A stretch of 39,692 nt of DNA from Dendronalium phyllosphericum CENA369 (GTDB taxonomy: Bacteria; Cyanobacteriota; Cyanobacteriia; Cyanobacteriales; Nostocaceae), in the NCBI RefSeq assembly GCF_016056275.1, contig NZ_JAECZA010000036.1:1-39692 (forward strand). The letters run 5' to 3'. The notes under the pieces were generated by a model. The model was given only the letters and a program-made list of their open reading frames with translations, ran no database searches and had not been told where the DNA came from. Of this stretch, positions 16,917 through 25,619 are shown piece by piece; the stretch's first letter is position 1; the number at the start of each line of letters is the position of its first letter. Made by a program: the position numbers and the translations under genes.

Positions 16917-18445
16917 GGCAACTCTAGAGAGCGATTTACATTAAAGGTGACTTTGGTTCCCTGTGGGATAAACCAAGCATTCGGGCGAGAGAGAATTTCT
17001 TGACTAGCACGTTGGTTGCGTTGGTTCATATTTTGGCTGATCTGTCCGAAAAAACCTTCCATCAACGCTCCAGTAATATTACGGCGGTTGCCACTGGTAC
17101 GCCGACGAGTTCTGCCATAATCGTCTTCCCATTCTTGTTCGGTATCGGGTTGATTGATAATCTCGCCAACCTTTCCCAATGCAGACACGGCACCACCAAA
17201 CAAGTCGTTACGGGCAATCTCGCCTCCTCTGTTCTCAAATTTTTTGGCGAACAGAGGACGACCACCTTCCCCGGTCACGGAAATCGCACCCGCAGATATG
17301 GGATACTCTGTATTATCTTTAATGACGGCTCGAACCGACGCGATCGCGTAACTGCCTCTATCAACCGAAACTAACTCGACTGCCAACAGAGTACCAGCCT
17401 TGATTGCCACTTCCCCATAGTTATCGCGTAAATCCTGGGTTAGTCTAGCAACCGACCTATTGCTATTAGGGGTTGGTGTTTGTGTCTGCCCTGAACTGTT
17501 AACTGTGGTTTGAACTAATGGGCTAACCAGAACACCAGTAGCAAAAGTACCAACGCTAAGGTAGCGAGTTTGTTTACCTTCAAGTATTTGTCTTTCCTGG
17601 TCTAAATATTTATCTGACTTAGCAAGAGGTTGGGCTTGCCAACGGGGGCGGATTTTTTCAATCGAGTCAGGTACGTTTTGCGGTGTGGTTTGTTCAACAA
17701 GATCGTTACCTACATTATTGAAATCAGTTTGTTCATCAGCTGCACTTGGTTGATTTTGCGCCGGGTCTAATAAAGATTGGTCGCTGGTGCTAGTTTCGGC
17801 ATAGGCGATTTTGCCGTAGGAACCGATAGTACGGAGTTTTTTAAGCTGTTCAAGGGGATCTATGGATGTGACTGTCCGCGTAGAGATAGAAGGCTTTGGA
17901 GAAAAACTCGTGCGTATTGGCGGAGTGTATGTTCTAATCGGCTGTGATGCAGTTCGAGGTACAGGGCGTGGTTGTGAGGTTTGAACAGAGCGCTGTGCAG
18001 GACGTGGCGATGGCGGCGTGGATGGCACAACCTTTTGAGTTTGAGAGACTTCTACTCGTGCTGGTTGTTCTTTGTTAATCTTGTTCAGTTCCGAAGCTTG
18101 GTCGGATAGAGCCAGTTTTGCACGGGCATCGCCATCGTCATCATCAGTCTGTTGGGCTTGTTTAGTAGTGAGTGTTTCCTGCGTTTTAAGAGCAATCTTT
18201 GGGGTTGGTGCGGGATTGAAAACACCATTGAGCATCAAGAATATAGCTAAAAATCCAACTCCAAAAGGGACAGTAATTATTGCCAGTCTTGACCAGGGAG
18301 AAGTGACAAATGTGTGCTTAGTCGGTACTAATAAACTTTCCGGTTCTGGTGCTTTATTTCCATTAGTTTTATTAGTAGCATCATCTATCAAGAGCAAATC
18401 CTCTAAAATCGATACAGATCCATTTTTATTATTCTCTTCACTCAT
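16913..18445 (-). CDS. VirB10/TraB/TrbI-like core-complex protein
   Basis: A 510-residue protein with the VirB10 plan: a short cytoplasmic N-terminus, one membrane helix at about residues 52-72 (LAIITVPFGVGFLAIFLML), a long Pro/Gln/Thr-rich periplasmic spacer, then a C-terminal beta-rich domain. The latter includes IKAGTLLAVELVSVDRGSYA and ends with IPQGTKVTFNVNRSL, like the TrbI/VirB10 C-terminal domain. Members span both membranes and gate the channel. It overlaps the VirB8-like gene upstream by 4 bp and the VirB9-like gene downstream by 4 bp, so the three are translationally coupled. Confidence 0.8.
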   Translation of the reverse strand: MSEENNKNGSVSILEDLLLIDDATNKTNGNKAPEPESLLVPTKHTFVTSPWSRLAIITVPFGVGFLAIFLMLNGVFNPAPTPKIALKTQETLTTKQAQQTDDDDGDARAKLALSDQASELNKINKEQPARVEVSQTQKVVPSTPPSPRPAQRSVQTSQPRPVPRTASQPIRTYTPPIRTSFSPKPSISTRTVTSIDPLEQLKKLRTIGSYGKIAYAETSTSDQSLLDPAQNQPSAADEQTDFNNVGNDLVEQTTPQNVPDSIEKIRPRWQAQPLAKSDKYLDQERQILEGKQTRYLSVGTFATGVLVSPLVQTTVNSSGQTQTPTPNSNRSVARLTQDLRDNYGEVAIKAGTLLAVELVSVDRGSYAIASVRAVIKDNTEYPISAGAISVTGEGGRPLFAKKFENRGGEIARNDLFGGAVSALGKVGEIINQPDTEQEWEDDYGRTRRRTSGNRRNITGALMEGFFGQISQNMNQRNQRASQEILSRPNAWFIPQGTKVTFNVNRSLELP

Positions 18446-19236
18446 TTTCTTTTGCCCAAATCTAAATCGACAATTTCGGTAATTTCTAATCCGGCTCTGC
18501 GGGCGGCATAGATTTTCTTAGCTAATTCGCTAGTATTAGCAGGGATATACTCTGGATTAGAAATCGACGAAAGTGTAATGGTTTTATTAAAAGTAATCCC
18601 CTTACCGGAATTATCGCTACGTTCAAAAGTTACGAGCGTACCAATAAAATCTATTTCCCATTTACCATCTCTGAGTTGCCGTGGCTGTGAAATAAATCTA
18701 GGAATTAAAGATACTTGCGTATCACCATTGAATATGCCCTTGGGAGTAATTGAAGCTAATTTTTTCAGAAACGCGGCTCTAAATCCGCCATTTTCACTTA
18801 AAGCGAAGGCAGCATTATAAGAAGAAGTCGCTACTCTGCTATTAGATTTATTATTAAGTTTGCCTACTTCCACTCCAGTATCTTGCTTTGTGATGGGTTC
18901 GCCTTTCTCATTAAAAGTTTGTACTAACCCATCCCAATTAAACATTTTAATAAACGTGTCTGATACAAACTTCTTGATGACTTCATCAGACCGTTGTTGA
19001 GGATCTACTGCTCTGGCAGTAATGGTATCTCCTGACGATAATTGTACTAGTGCTAATTGCTTTCTATTTAATACAGAAACCGCGCCATAATTGAGGAATT
19101 GTAACAACAGAGATAACGCCGCCATTGAAAAACCGACTAGAGAGATGATCCCTACTCTAGTTGTCACATATTTATTGTATCTGAGTAATTGTAATGGCTC
19201 TTTTTTTGTGGAAGAAGATTTTTGGAAATTCAGCAT
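18442..19236 (-). CDS. VirB8/TraE-like inner-membrane protein
   Basis: A 264-residue protein with a cytoplasmic N-terminus of about 28 residues, one membrane helix at about residues 29-50 (GIISLVGFSMAALSLLLQF), and a periplasmic domain of some 200 residues with the alpha/beta character of VirB8. KKFVSDTFIKMFNWD and the later KWEIDFIGTLVTFERS fit that fold. VirB8 proteins nucleate assembly of the secretion channel. It is 39 bp downstream of the VirB6-like gene and overlaps the VirB10-like gene by 4 bp. Detailed family assignment is by architecture and context. Confidence 0.65.
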   Translation of the reverse strand: MLNFQKSSSTKKEPLQLLRYNKYVTTRVGIISLVGFSMAALSLLLQFLNYGAVSVLNRKQLALVQLSSGDTITARAVDPQQRSDEVIKKFVSDTFIKMFNWDGLVQTFNEKGEPITKQDTGVEVGKLNNKSNSRVATSSYNAAFALSENGGFRAAFLKKLASITPKGIFNGDTQVSLIPRFISQPRQLRDGKWEIDFIGTLVTFERSDNSGKGITFNKTITLSSISNPEYIPANTSELAKKIYAARRAGLEITEIVDLDLGKRK

Positions 19237-19275
19237 TATCTTAACTAAGGGTGTAAGGATATATGGGCGTTGTTA

Positions 19276-20379
19276 TCACTTTGCCATTTTTCCAACTAAA
19301 CTATCGCCTTTAGTTATCAAACCCTTAGTGACTTCAATGGCGATTGAACTATAAGTTTCAGCAGCTTTATTAATTTGAGTAAGAACAGCGATTCCACCAC
19401 CAGCCGCTAAACCTGTAGCTAAAAATGGGGCAATTAAACCAATAGTAAATAGGAAGAACATCGGTTGATAAGTTTTAGAATCAGCTACCAATTGTCCGGC
19501 GAAACCAACAATAATATTGAAGCAGAGTTTGCCAAAACCTACGCTGAAATATCCCACTAACCAAGTGTAAATAGACTTAGCTCCGTAGGGCAATAAAGAA
19601 CCACCAACCGCCACTGGCCCAAGGAGCGCTGTCACCAGCATAGTTAATTCAATTCCCCACTGGTAAGCTCCGTTCATCCCGACTAAAATTATAGTAATAA
19701 TGTCTGTTATGGCAGACCCCACGAAAGCATTAATAGGCGATAACAGTACATCTATTGGGGTGGCATTACGTTGACTTAAATCTTTAAAAGCATCAACAGC
19801 ACCATCAATCGCATCAATGAACCAAGAAAACAATCCGTCAGCACCGAATTTACCTGGATACCTCTGTTTCAAATCTTCTTTTGCTTTGTTGAGACATTCT
19901 ATCTGTTCTTGCTGACTCAATGACGAATTTTGACACCTGTTAATAGTTACACCAACAGCAGAGCGAGCAGCTTCGGTTCCGATTGCTTTTTCGTATGCCT
20001 CTCTAAGGTCTAGCCCAGCAGCAGTAGTTCCAAGAAGTAATGTATTTACATTGTTAATATAATTCCTAATACCTAAAGTTGATTGTCCCAAAAGATTACC
20101 GTTATTACTTAGTAGAAGGACAACTATTAAAGGCCAAATAAAATCAGTGTAAGTCCTTTGTTCTTCTCCCGCCATCATCTTTTTTGTCCATTCAATCATG
20201 AAAAAAGTTAACGTAGCCACAGCGAATAAAGCGCCAACAGTACACATATTTCTGTAAACTTCACCGCTTATAGTTCGCTCCCACAATTGGTTAAACCCTT
20301 CGGCAACAGCGATCGCATTATTGTTTGCTTCCCCCACCAGTTGACCTGTTTGTGCGAATAAATAGTACATATGGGACAT
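19276..20379 (-). CDS. VirB6/TrbL-like polytopic membrane protein
   Basis: I use the ATG at 20379 (MSHMYYLF), preceded by AGGAG about 10 bp upstream; the frame runs open to 20418. The 367-residue product has several membrane helices: about residues 47-65, 75-93, two or more in 215-275, and one near 310-340. A soluble loop with two cysteines (INRCQNSS, IECLNKAK) lies between. A glycine-rich hydrophobic end (LAAGGGIAV) precedes a short tail. This matches VirB6/TrbL inner-membrane channel components. A MITE-like element separates it from the VirB5-like gene upstream. Confidence 0.7.
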   Translation of the reverse strand: MSHMYYLFAQTGQLVGEANNNAIAVAEGFNQLWERTISGEVYRNMCTVGALFAVATLTFFMIEWTKKMMAGEEQRTYTDFIWPLIVVLLLSNNGNLLGQSTLGIRNYINNVNTLLLGTTAAGLDLREAYEKAIGTEAARSAVGVTINRCQNSSLSQQEQIECLNKAKEDLKQRYPGKFGADGLFSWFIDAIDGAVDAFKDLSQRNATPIDVLLSPINAFVGSAITDIITIILVGMNGAYQWGIELTMLVTALLGPVAVGGSLLPYGAKSIYTWLVGYFSVGFGKLCFNIIVGFAGQLVADSKTYQPMFFLFTIGLIAPFLATGLAAGGGIAVLTQINKAAETYSSIAIEVTKGLITKGDSLVGKMAK

Positions 20380-20437
20380 ATACAAAATTCTCCTGAATGC
20401 TAGGTGTTGAAAATACAAAATTGCAGTAAGTCTAGTG

Positions 20438-20714
20438 CCAAGTCACAAGTCGCAAGTAATAAGTAGAACGGCGCAAAAAAAACGAACTATGTAACGGAAA
20501 GTAAAGTTGAGCAAAAAGCTCTTCCCTTCTGCCCTCTGCCTCCTGCCTTGCCACAACGACAATTTTCAACACCGACCTACTTACTCCATATCGAAAGTGG
20601 GGGCTTGAGATAAAGACGCTACAATTGTTTCTATTTTTTCCATAACTAAAGTCAAGGGCAATAAACCAATTTTTCTTAACACTTGCGACTTGTTACTTGT
20701 TACTTGCGACTTGG
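20438..20714. repeat. MITE-like element with CTTGCGACTTGG ends
   Basis: CCAAGTCACAAGTCGCAAGTAATAAGT at the left, given here only in outline, is mirrored by ACTTGCGACTTGTTACTTG and ACTTGCGACTTGG at the right, so the ~277-bp segment has terminal inverted repeats. It occupies nearly all of the 367-bp space between the VirB5- and VirB6-like genes. The interior has a C/T-rich tract typical of Nostoc repeats and no gene. It may weaken co-transcription of the operon. Confidence 0.6.
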
Positions 20715-20746
20715 ATTGGCTTTTAATATCCGCGCACTCATAATTT

Positions 20747-21466
20747 TTAATCCTTAAAAGTAGGATCTAGCCGTGCATTAAGTACGACTTCATGTAATAG
20801 AGATAATCTGCCATCTTCTGAGGAGTTCTCCTTTTTCCGTTGGGAGTCAAGACTATCTGCCACTTGCGTCAGCATCAGGTTGGAGTAAGAAGTATCTTGC
20901 CTAGCCATCAAAGAGTCTGTACGTTGCTGTGCCAGCATGGAGACAATTAAGCCATTTTGAGCAGCGATCGCTTTGAGAACATTTTGAGAGGCATCCATAT
21001 TCTGAGCTTCATCAACAATACTTTTTGCTTGCTGGGCGATCTGTGCAGTAGTGTCAATCTTGGCTTGAGTTTGTTGTTGTCCATCTTTGCTGATAACACT
21101 AGCGACAGAAGCCAGAGTTAGTTGACGCTCTAGCTCTTGTGCGTTCTGTTGAGCAACAGGATAAGAATAATCATCCTTGAGCGAATCAAATAATTGTTCG
21201 CTTGATGCAATTGGGTCAGGCGCTCCCAATTGTCCGATAGAATTGTCAATTGCAGCATTAGCGTTTTCTTTGATGCCAGCCCAAGCGTTGTTAATTTCTT
21301 CCTTTGCCCAGGCTTGAATTTCCCCAACTTCAGTTTTAAGATCCGAAGCGATAGAACTAAAAAAATCGTTACTACTGATACCATAACTAGGCGCAGCGAT
21401 AAATAAACTGCTAAAAGTAGTAGCAGCTATCGCACTAATAGTTAATTTATTCATGATTGGTTTCAT
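20747..21466 (-). CDS. VirB5/TraC-like exported pilus protein
   Basis: A 239-residue exported protein. The start is ATG 21466 or the alternative ATG 21454; both precede a signal peptide (AIAATTFSSLFIAAPSYG) cleaved near residue 29. The rest is strongly helical and Gln/Ala-rich. Its NGLIVSMLAQQRTDSLMARQ and SNLMLTQVADSLDSQR segments look like the helical bundle of VirB5, the minor pilus protein at the channel tip. It lies 15 bp after the truncated VirB4 gene. The assignment combines architecture and order; sequence motifs in VirB5 are weak. Confidence 0.6.
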   Translation of the reverse strand: MKPIMNKLTISAIAATTFSSLFIAAPSYGISSNDFFSSIASDLKTEVGEIQAWAKEEINNAWAGIKENANAAIDNSIGQLGAPDPIASSEQLFDSLKDDYSYPVAQQNAQELERQLTLASVASVISKDGQQQTQAKIDTTAQIAQQAKSIVDEAQNMDASQNVLKAIAAQNGLIVSMLAQQRTDSLMARQDTSYSNLMLTQVADSLDSQRKKENSSEDGRLSLLHEVVLNARLDPTFKD

Positions 21467-21481
21467 GACTTACGCTACCTG

Positions 21482-22315
21482 CTATGAATGTGATTTTAAA
21501 ATTAACCCTTTGGCGAAATCTGATAAATTTTCACCGCGAATCATCCTGATATAATCCTCACTAAACTTGACTAAACCTTGCAGAGGATTATGTTGATAGT
21601 GTTTAAGAAACAGACTGCGTAATTCCTGTTCGTTGGGATTATTAGCAACGGAAGCTAATAAACAGTAAGCAGGGTAATATCTACAGAATGTGAGTTTGCC
21701 ATTATCATCTAAGAGCCAATTAGAATAAATCCCCTCCTTTTTCGGATAAAAAGCTTCCGTACTGTTGACCCTAATAATTTCGGTAGGATACTTGAAGCGA
21801 ACAATAAACGGGTCAACCGCAGATGATTGTATTCTCCCTACCAAGCGTGTAGTGATATTGCTAAATATCTTCTGTGCCGCTTTAGTTTGGTATATAGTCT
21901 CAGCTTCTTGAGCCGAAAGTATGACGCGAATACCAGACTTAGCACCATTTGCACATAATCGCCCAATCAGGTCAGCGATCGCGTCAAATTGAAACAAGAT
22001 TGGTGCTTCATCAAGGAAGAATATCGAAGCTTTTGATGAAAGTGCGCGACGTAATGCAGCAGCATAAGCACTAAAAGCAAGTATCGCTGCATCAGCCTCA
22101 CTTGATAAATTGCTGAGTGCAAAAACCAATAATTTGGCATTAGTCCTAAAGCTGGATGGGCGTGAGATTGATTGTCCGACCCTGGTACTCAACCAATAAT
22201 TTATTCTCAGCCTAATTTGCTCTAATGCTTGGGAAATTTCCTGGCTATTACTATTAAATCTCCTACAAAAACTGCCAACACTATAATTAATGGAGTTCTC
22301 GCCAAACTTTGCCAA
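21482..22315 (-). pseudogene. VirB4/TraC ATPase, C-terminal fragment
   Basis: The frame encodes the last third of a VirB4-type ATPase: the Walker B strand IFFLDEAPIL, the NGAKSGIRVILSAQEAETI motif, and TTRLVGRIQ. VirB4 proteins usually have 800-900 residues; this has at most 277, and no Walker A or N-terminal domain. The first ~20 residues are read from the same DNA as the pilin-like gene's 3' end, in another frame; real VirB4 homology seems to begin around SQEISQAL. The best explanation is a deletion that removed the 5' two-thirds of virB4 and the end of the upstream gene. The protein cannot be an ATPase on its own. Confidence 0.75.
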
Positions 22316-22818
22316 TCCTCATCATTTCGGGCAGATTGAACAATCCGAACTAGACTAATACCAACATAGAGTAAAAATAAGCCTCTTAGTACGTTGAAAA
22401 ACAAAACAATGACTGCATTGGTTTGCCCATTATTAGCATTACCAAAGTTGGTAGTCATCCATGTTTGAGCGTTGTTAAAAAACTGAGCATTGGCAGGAGC
22501 AGCAGCAAAGTTTAAGAGAAAAATGACTGCTAAAATTGCAAACAACACTGCATAGAGATTGGCTCCATATTTGCGTTGTAATTTATCGAAGTTTGTGAAC
22601 AATGCTTGAGATTGTTTTGGCAGCGCAATGATGATCGCACTAGCAATCATAAATCCACCCATCAATATATTGTGGACGGACATCTCTGCTATCATCAACA
22701 CACCAGTCGCACCCATGAGTGTAAGTGTGCCTTTTTTCGCCCTGTCATTCTTAGTCTTAGAGTCAGGTAAAAGTGTTGCTGCTTGAGCAAAATCTGGGTA
22801 TCCGTAGTCAGTACGCAT
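22222..22818 (-). CDS. pilin-like (VirB2-type) membrane protein, probably 3'-chimeric
   Basis: A 198-residue protein, first of the secretion operon. After a hydrophilic start there are two short helices (residues about 30-66), then a hydrophobic stretch ending NFAAAPANAQ, which looks like a signal-peptidase site (ANA before Q). Two hydrophobic segments with a small polar loop follow (LFFNVLRGLFLLYVGISL; TPLIIVLAVFVGDLIVI), the VirB2/TrbC pilin plan. The last residues (ARKFPKH) come from DNA that also encodes the VirB4 fragment, so the natural C-terminus was probably lost in a deletion. The long N-terminal extension is unusual for pilins. Confidence 0.55.
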   Translation of the reverse strand: MRTDYGYPDFAQAATLLPDSKTKNDRAKKGTLTLMGATGVLMIAEMSVHNILMGGFMIASAIIIALPKQSQALFTNFDKLQRKYGANLYAVLFAILAVIFLLNFAAAPANAQFFNNAQTWMTTNFGNANNGQTNAVIVLFFNVLRGLFLLYVGISLVRIVQSARNDEDWQSLARTPLIIVLAVFVGDLIVIARKFPKH

Positions 22819-22848
22819 CTGGTTTCGTTTTCCTGATGAACGATTTGA

Positions 22849-22876
22849 GGAATACGCACATTCTTGAATAAGTCAA
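22849..22876 (-). promoter_or_regulatory. putative promoter of the secretion operon
   Basis: On the minus strand, TTGACT (22871-22876) and TATTCC (22849-22854) are 16 bp apart and lie about 30-60 bp before the ATG of the pilin-like gene. The 39-bp inverted repeat begins 11 bp upstream of the -35-like box, a position from which a bound regulator could contact RNA polymerase. Confidence 0.4.
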
Positions 22877-22887
22877 CCCCAAAATCG

Positions 22888-22926
22888 ACGTACTCTGGTA
22901 CTGAAAAAAACAGAACTGTAGTACTA
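22888..22926. promoter_or_regulatory. 39-bp inverted repeat, copy 2 (putative operator)
   Basis: Arms ACGTACTCTGGTACTG and CAGAACTGTAGTACTA flank seven A. It has the same geometry as the copies at 4003, 25567 and 31108, but it is the most divergent in the outer arm. It lies 69 bp upstream of the first gene of the secretion operon. Confidence 0.6.
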
Positions 22927-23329
22927 CTATAATATTGCTCACATCAACAATCTACGTAAATAAAAATCCTTTATTTTATTATCAGTCTTTGTGCTTGATA
23001 TACTCATATTCCTAACCGTTTACTAGTATAAATATTTATGCAAACTTTTCAGTAAGTATCAAATAGGGGGGATTGACTATTGGCTAGTTTTATGATGCGA
23101 AATATCGAAACTAGCTTTAAACGAATGGTACTAAGATAAGCGGAAATCATTGATATTACTGGTTTTAGGGTGTGGGGAATGAAAAAGTAACTTCTGTTTC
23201 AAAATTATTTGGTCAGATTCTGTTATCTACGTCAGTTAATTATTAGTTGTGTTCAACTTCATACCAACCCTACCCCTCTTCTTTTTGATAGCAAAAGTGA
23301 TATAAAATAGATAGCAATATTTTTACAAC
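22927..23329. other. intergenic region between DUF192 gene and secretion operon
   Basis: About 400 bp of AT-rich DNA separates the end of the leftward AAA/DUF192 operon from the 39-bp element. I see no reading frame, hairpin terminator or known repeat that I can support. Confidence 0.5.
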
Positions 23330-23890
23330 CTATTTGCTTCTCAAAGAATCACCGCTATCAACACCGATATCATTCTTAGGCAAAATTGATAATGGTTGGA
23401 TGTTCAGCCTATCGCCTACCTTAATATTGGCAGCGCCTCTTGCAAGCTCTAAAACTTGATTAGCGACTCGCCCCTTGTAGATGGGACAAGGAGTTTTGTG
23501 ACACGGTTCGGCATTGTAAACCGCAGTTGTCACCACATTGTCCTTGAGATAAAAGATGTCTAATGGAAAATTTACCTTGTACATCCAGAAAGGCACATTG
23601 TAAATTTCTCCTCCCAGGTTGAATAACATTCCGCGATCGCGTGGCAAAGATGCTCGAAATTTCAGCCCTTTGTTTAATTGCTCTGGTGTGGTAGCAACTT
23701 CCAACTCAAATGTGCGCTCTGAGTGAGTGAGAATGTGTGTAACTGGTAAATCCTGGGGATGAGTTTGGACGTAACCGATGGCTACAGTGCCAATGATAAT
23801 TGATACTCCAGCGACAGGGCCTAGTATGTTCAGTAACTTGAAAGCAGCAACGTATAAATCTTTCTCGGAACTGATTTTTAAAGTTTTCAT
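23330..23890 (-). CDS. DUF192-family membrane-anchored protein
   Basis: A 186-residue protein with an N-terminal membrane helix (about residues 19-40) and a DUF192 domain. The domain features are visible: ELEVATTPEQLNKGLKFRASLP, RDRGMLFNLG, PFWMYKVNFPLDIFYL and LELARGAANIKVGDRL. DUF192 proteins are small beta-barrel proteins of unknown biochemical role, often exported. The gene starts 2 bp after the AAA ATPase stop, so they are co-translated. The domain would sit on the outer face of the membrane. Confidence 0.85.
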   Translation of the reverse strand: MKTLKISSEKDLYVAAFKLLNILGPVAGVSIIIGTVAIGYVQTHPQDLPVTHILTHSERTFELEVATTPEQLNKGLKFRASLPRDRGMLFNLGGEIYNVPFWMYKVNFPLDIFYLKDNVVTTAVYNAEPCHKTPCPIYKGRVANQVLELARGAANIKVGDRLNIQPLSILPKNDIGVDSGDSLRSK

Positions 23891-23892
23891 GA

Positions 23893-25512
23893 TTATCCAA
23901 AAATATCAACATTGCCGAGACTATATATAGATGAATCGATCGGGCTAGATGGTTGACCTTGTAAAGTCGCAATGTTTCGCATACTTTCAACTTTGTCAGC
24001 TTCGCGGATAGCCAAAGGGTTCATACTCTGCCTTGCTGCCAACAATGCCGACAATGTAATTTCTAGTGGTGGTAGTTCGCTAACGGACAAAACATCGTCA
24101 GGGAACATTTGACAGAAACAAGAGATAGCAGCACGTTCTACAATAGCCCCAATCTCCGCACCTACACATCGCTGCGTGGCTTTGAGTAACCTTTTCCATT
24201 CATCTTCACTGTAAGCATCGCCCCCATTATGAAAACGAGTATCAAATCGAGCTAGGTGCAGAGTGAATATTTCGTGCCTTTCTCCATAGTTTGGGAGATC
24301 CACCTTAAAAATCTCGTCAAAGCGTCCACTTCTGGTTAACTCTGGTGGTAGCCATTCAATATTGTTAGCCGAAGCTATAATTAAAACTTCACTCTTCCGC
24401 TCTTGCATCCAGGTCAAAAGCATACCAGCTAGGCGTTTGGATAAATCATCATCCCCGGCAAATCCTTTGTCGAAATCGTCAAGGTATAGAATGATATGGT
24501 TAATTCGGTCTACGAGTGCGAATAAATTCTTGAGCTTATATTCAGCTAGATTGCCATAGCTGCGGAAACTCCCCCACTCCAAAATAATCAGAGGTAGCCC
24601 CAATTGCTGAGAACAAGCTTTAGCCGAGTAAGATTTTCCTGTCCCAGGCGGGCCGATTAGTAAAATCCCCTTGGGTAAGCGCAGATTATAAGCTTGAGCC
24701 AGTGAAGTTAACAAACGCTTGTATCGCCTAAAAGCTTCCTGCATCAGTTCCAAACCGCCGACTGAGATGGTTGGTGGTTGCAGAAATTCAATATTGTAAA
24801 CTCGCCGGAGCAGGTCGATTTTGTAAGCAGAGAGTTTTTTTATTAACTCATCTGGTGTAATTTCAGGAGCGATCGCTTGCTGAATGCCAGAGTCAATATC
24901 TGCTAAGTGCATTCCCACACTGGCGATCGCAATCGCATGAATTTTAACTTGACTAGAATCAGGTAATACTTGGGGTAAGTAAGTGCTTATTTCCTCGATA
25001 GTTGGCAGTTGTTGAATGAGTGTCGGAACTTCGGGGGCAATGTCAGATGAGAGACTGGCATTTGGGCCTAAGAGTATTGTTGTCTTGTTAGCTTTGTAAT
25101 TGTAGAGCTTCAGGTTAATTAAAGCTGATTTAATCCACTCGGAAGTCAGGAAGAAATCGGGGTCAGTGTTAGACTCTCCCAGCCAGGGGAATATGCCCTC
25201 CAGTATGAGAATGCCCTGTAAATCGGTGGTTTTCCAAAACCGCAGAATTTCAAAGTAATGTTCGCGTCGATTTTTGGCGATCGCTTGGTATTGGTCAACT
25301 GTTTGTAAAGCCAAAGTCTCCTGATTGACAACTAACTGGTGTATTTGGTCATCTTCCAGCGTCCACAGGTAACAGTTAATGTCCAGGCGTTGGCATTCAC
25401 AAGCTAGATTGGTGAGTAGTCGGAGCCTTTCTTGCAATGGAGACTCGACAGCTATCAGCTTATTGTTAAGCTTGATTAGCGAGAATATTTGCTTTGTTAA
25501 CTCATTATTCAT
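23893..25512 (-). CDS. Ycf46-like AAA+ ATPase
   Basis: A 539-residue protein. The N-terminal ~230 residues look like the degenerate RecA-like half of Ycf46 proteins (the ATLEDDQI/YLWTLEDD region, and EGIFPWLG). The AAA+ module follows: Walker A GPPGTGKS at about 287-294, Walker B IILYLDDFDKGF near 345, sensor-1 IIASANN, and the arginine finger region ELTRSGRFDEIF. Ycf46 is a cyanobacterial/plastid AAA protein linked to carbon/CO2 responses on the chromosome; a plasmid paralogue beside conjugation genes is unusual. A 39-bp inverted repeat lies 54 bp upstream of its start, so it may be in the same regulon as the secretion operon. Confidence 0.85.
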   Translation of the reverse strand: MNNELTKQIFSLIKLNNKLIAVESPLQERLRLLTNLACECQRLDINCYLWTLEDDQIHQLVVNQETLALQTVDQYQAIAKNRREHYFEILRFWKTTDLQGILILEGIFPWLGESNTDPDFFLTSEWIKSALINLKLYNYKANKTTILLGPNASLSSDIAPEVPTLIQQLPTIEEISTYLPQVLPDSSQVKIHAIAIASVGMHLADIDSGIQQAIAPEITPDELIKKLSAYKIDLLRRVYNIEFLQPPTISVGGLELMQEAFRRYKRLLTSLAQAYNLRLPKGILLIGPPGTGKSYSAKACSQQLGLPLIILEWGSFRSYGNLAEYKLKNLFALVDRINHIILYLDDFDKGFAGDDDLSKRLAGMLLTWMQERKSEVLIIASANNIEWLPPELTRSGRFDEIFKVDLPNYGERHEIFTLHLARFDTRFHNGGDAYSEDEWKRLLKATQRCVGAEIGAIVERAAISCFCQMFPDDVLSVSELPPLEITLSALLAARQSMNPLAIREADKVESMRNIATLQGQPSSPIDSSIYSLGNVDIFG

Positions 25513-25566
25513 CAGGGTTGTGAGTAAATAGCATCCTGATAATATTGATAGCCAATACTCTTTACC

Positions 25567-25605
25567 AGCTACTTTAGTACGGAAAAAAACAGTACGAAGG
25601 TAGCT
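25567..25605. promoter_or_regulatory. 39-bp inverted repeat, copy 3 (putative operator)
   Basis: Arms AGCTACTTTAGTACGG and CAGTACGAAGGTAGCT flank seven A. It lies between the relaxase stop (25620) and the start of the AAA ATPase gene, in the promoter position for the latter. There is no T-run after the stem, so it is not a standard terminator. Confidence 0.7.
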
Positions 25606-25619
25606 TGACTTTTTTAGAA

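Noticed and set aside
25567-25605. The 39-bp inverted repeat as the relaxase terminator
   Set aside because: The A/T run is in the loop, not after the stem, and the other three copies lie upstream of genes rather than after them.
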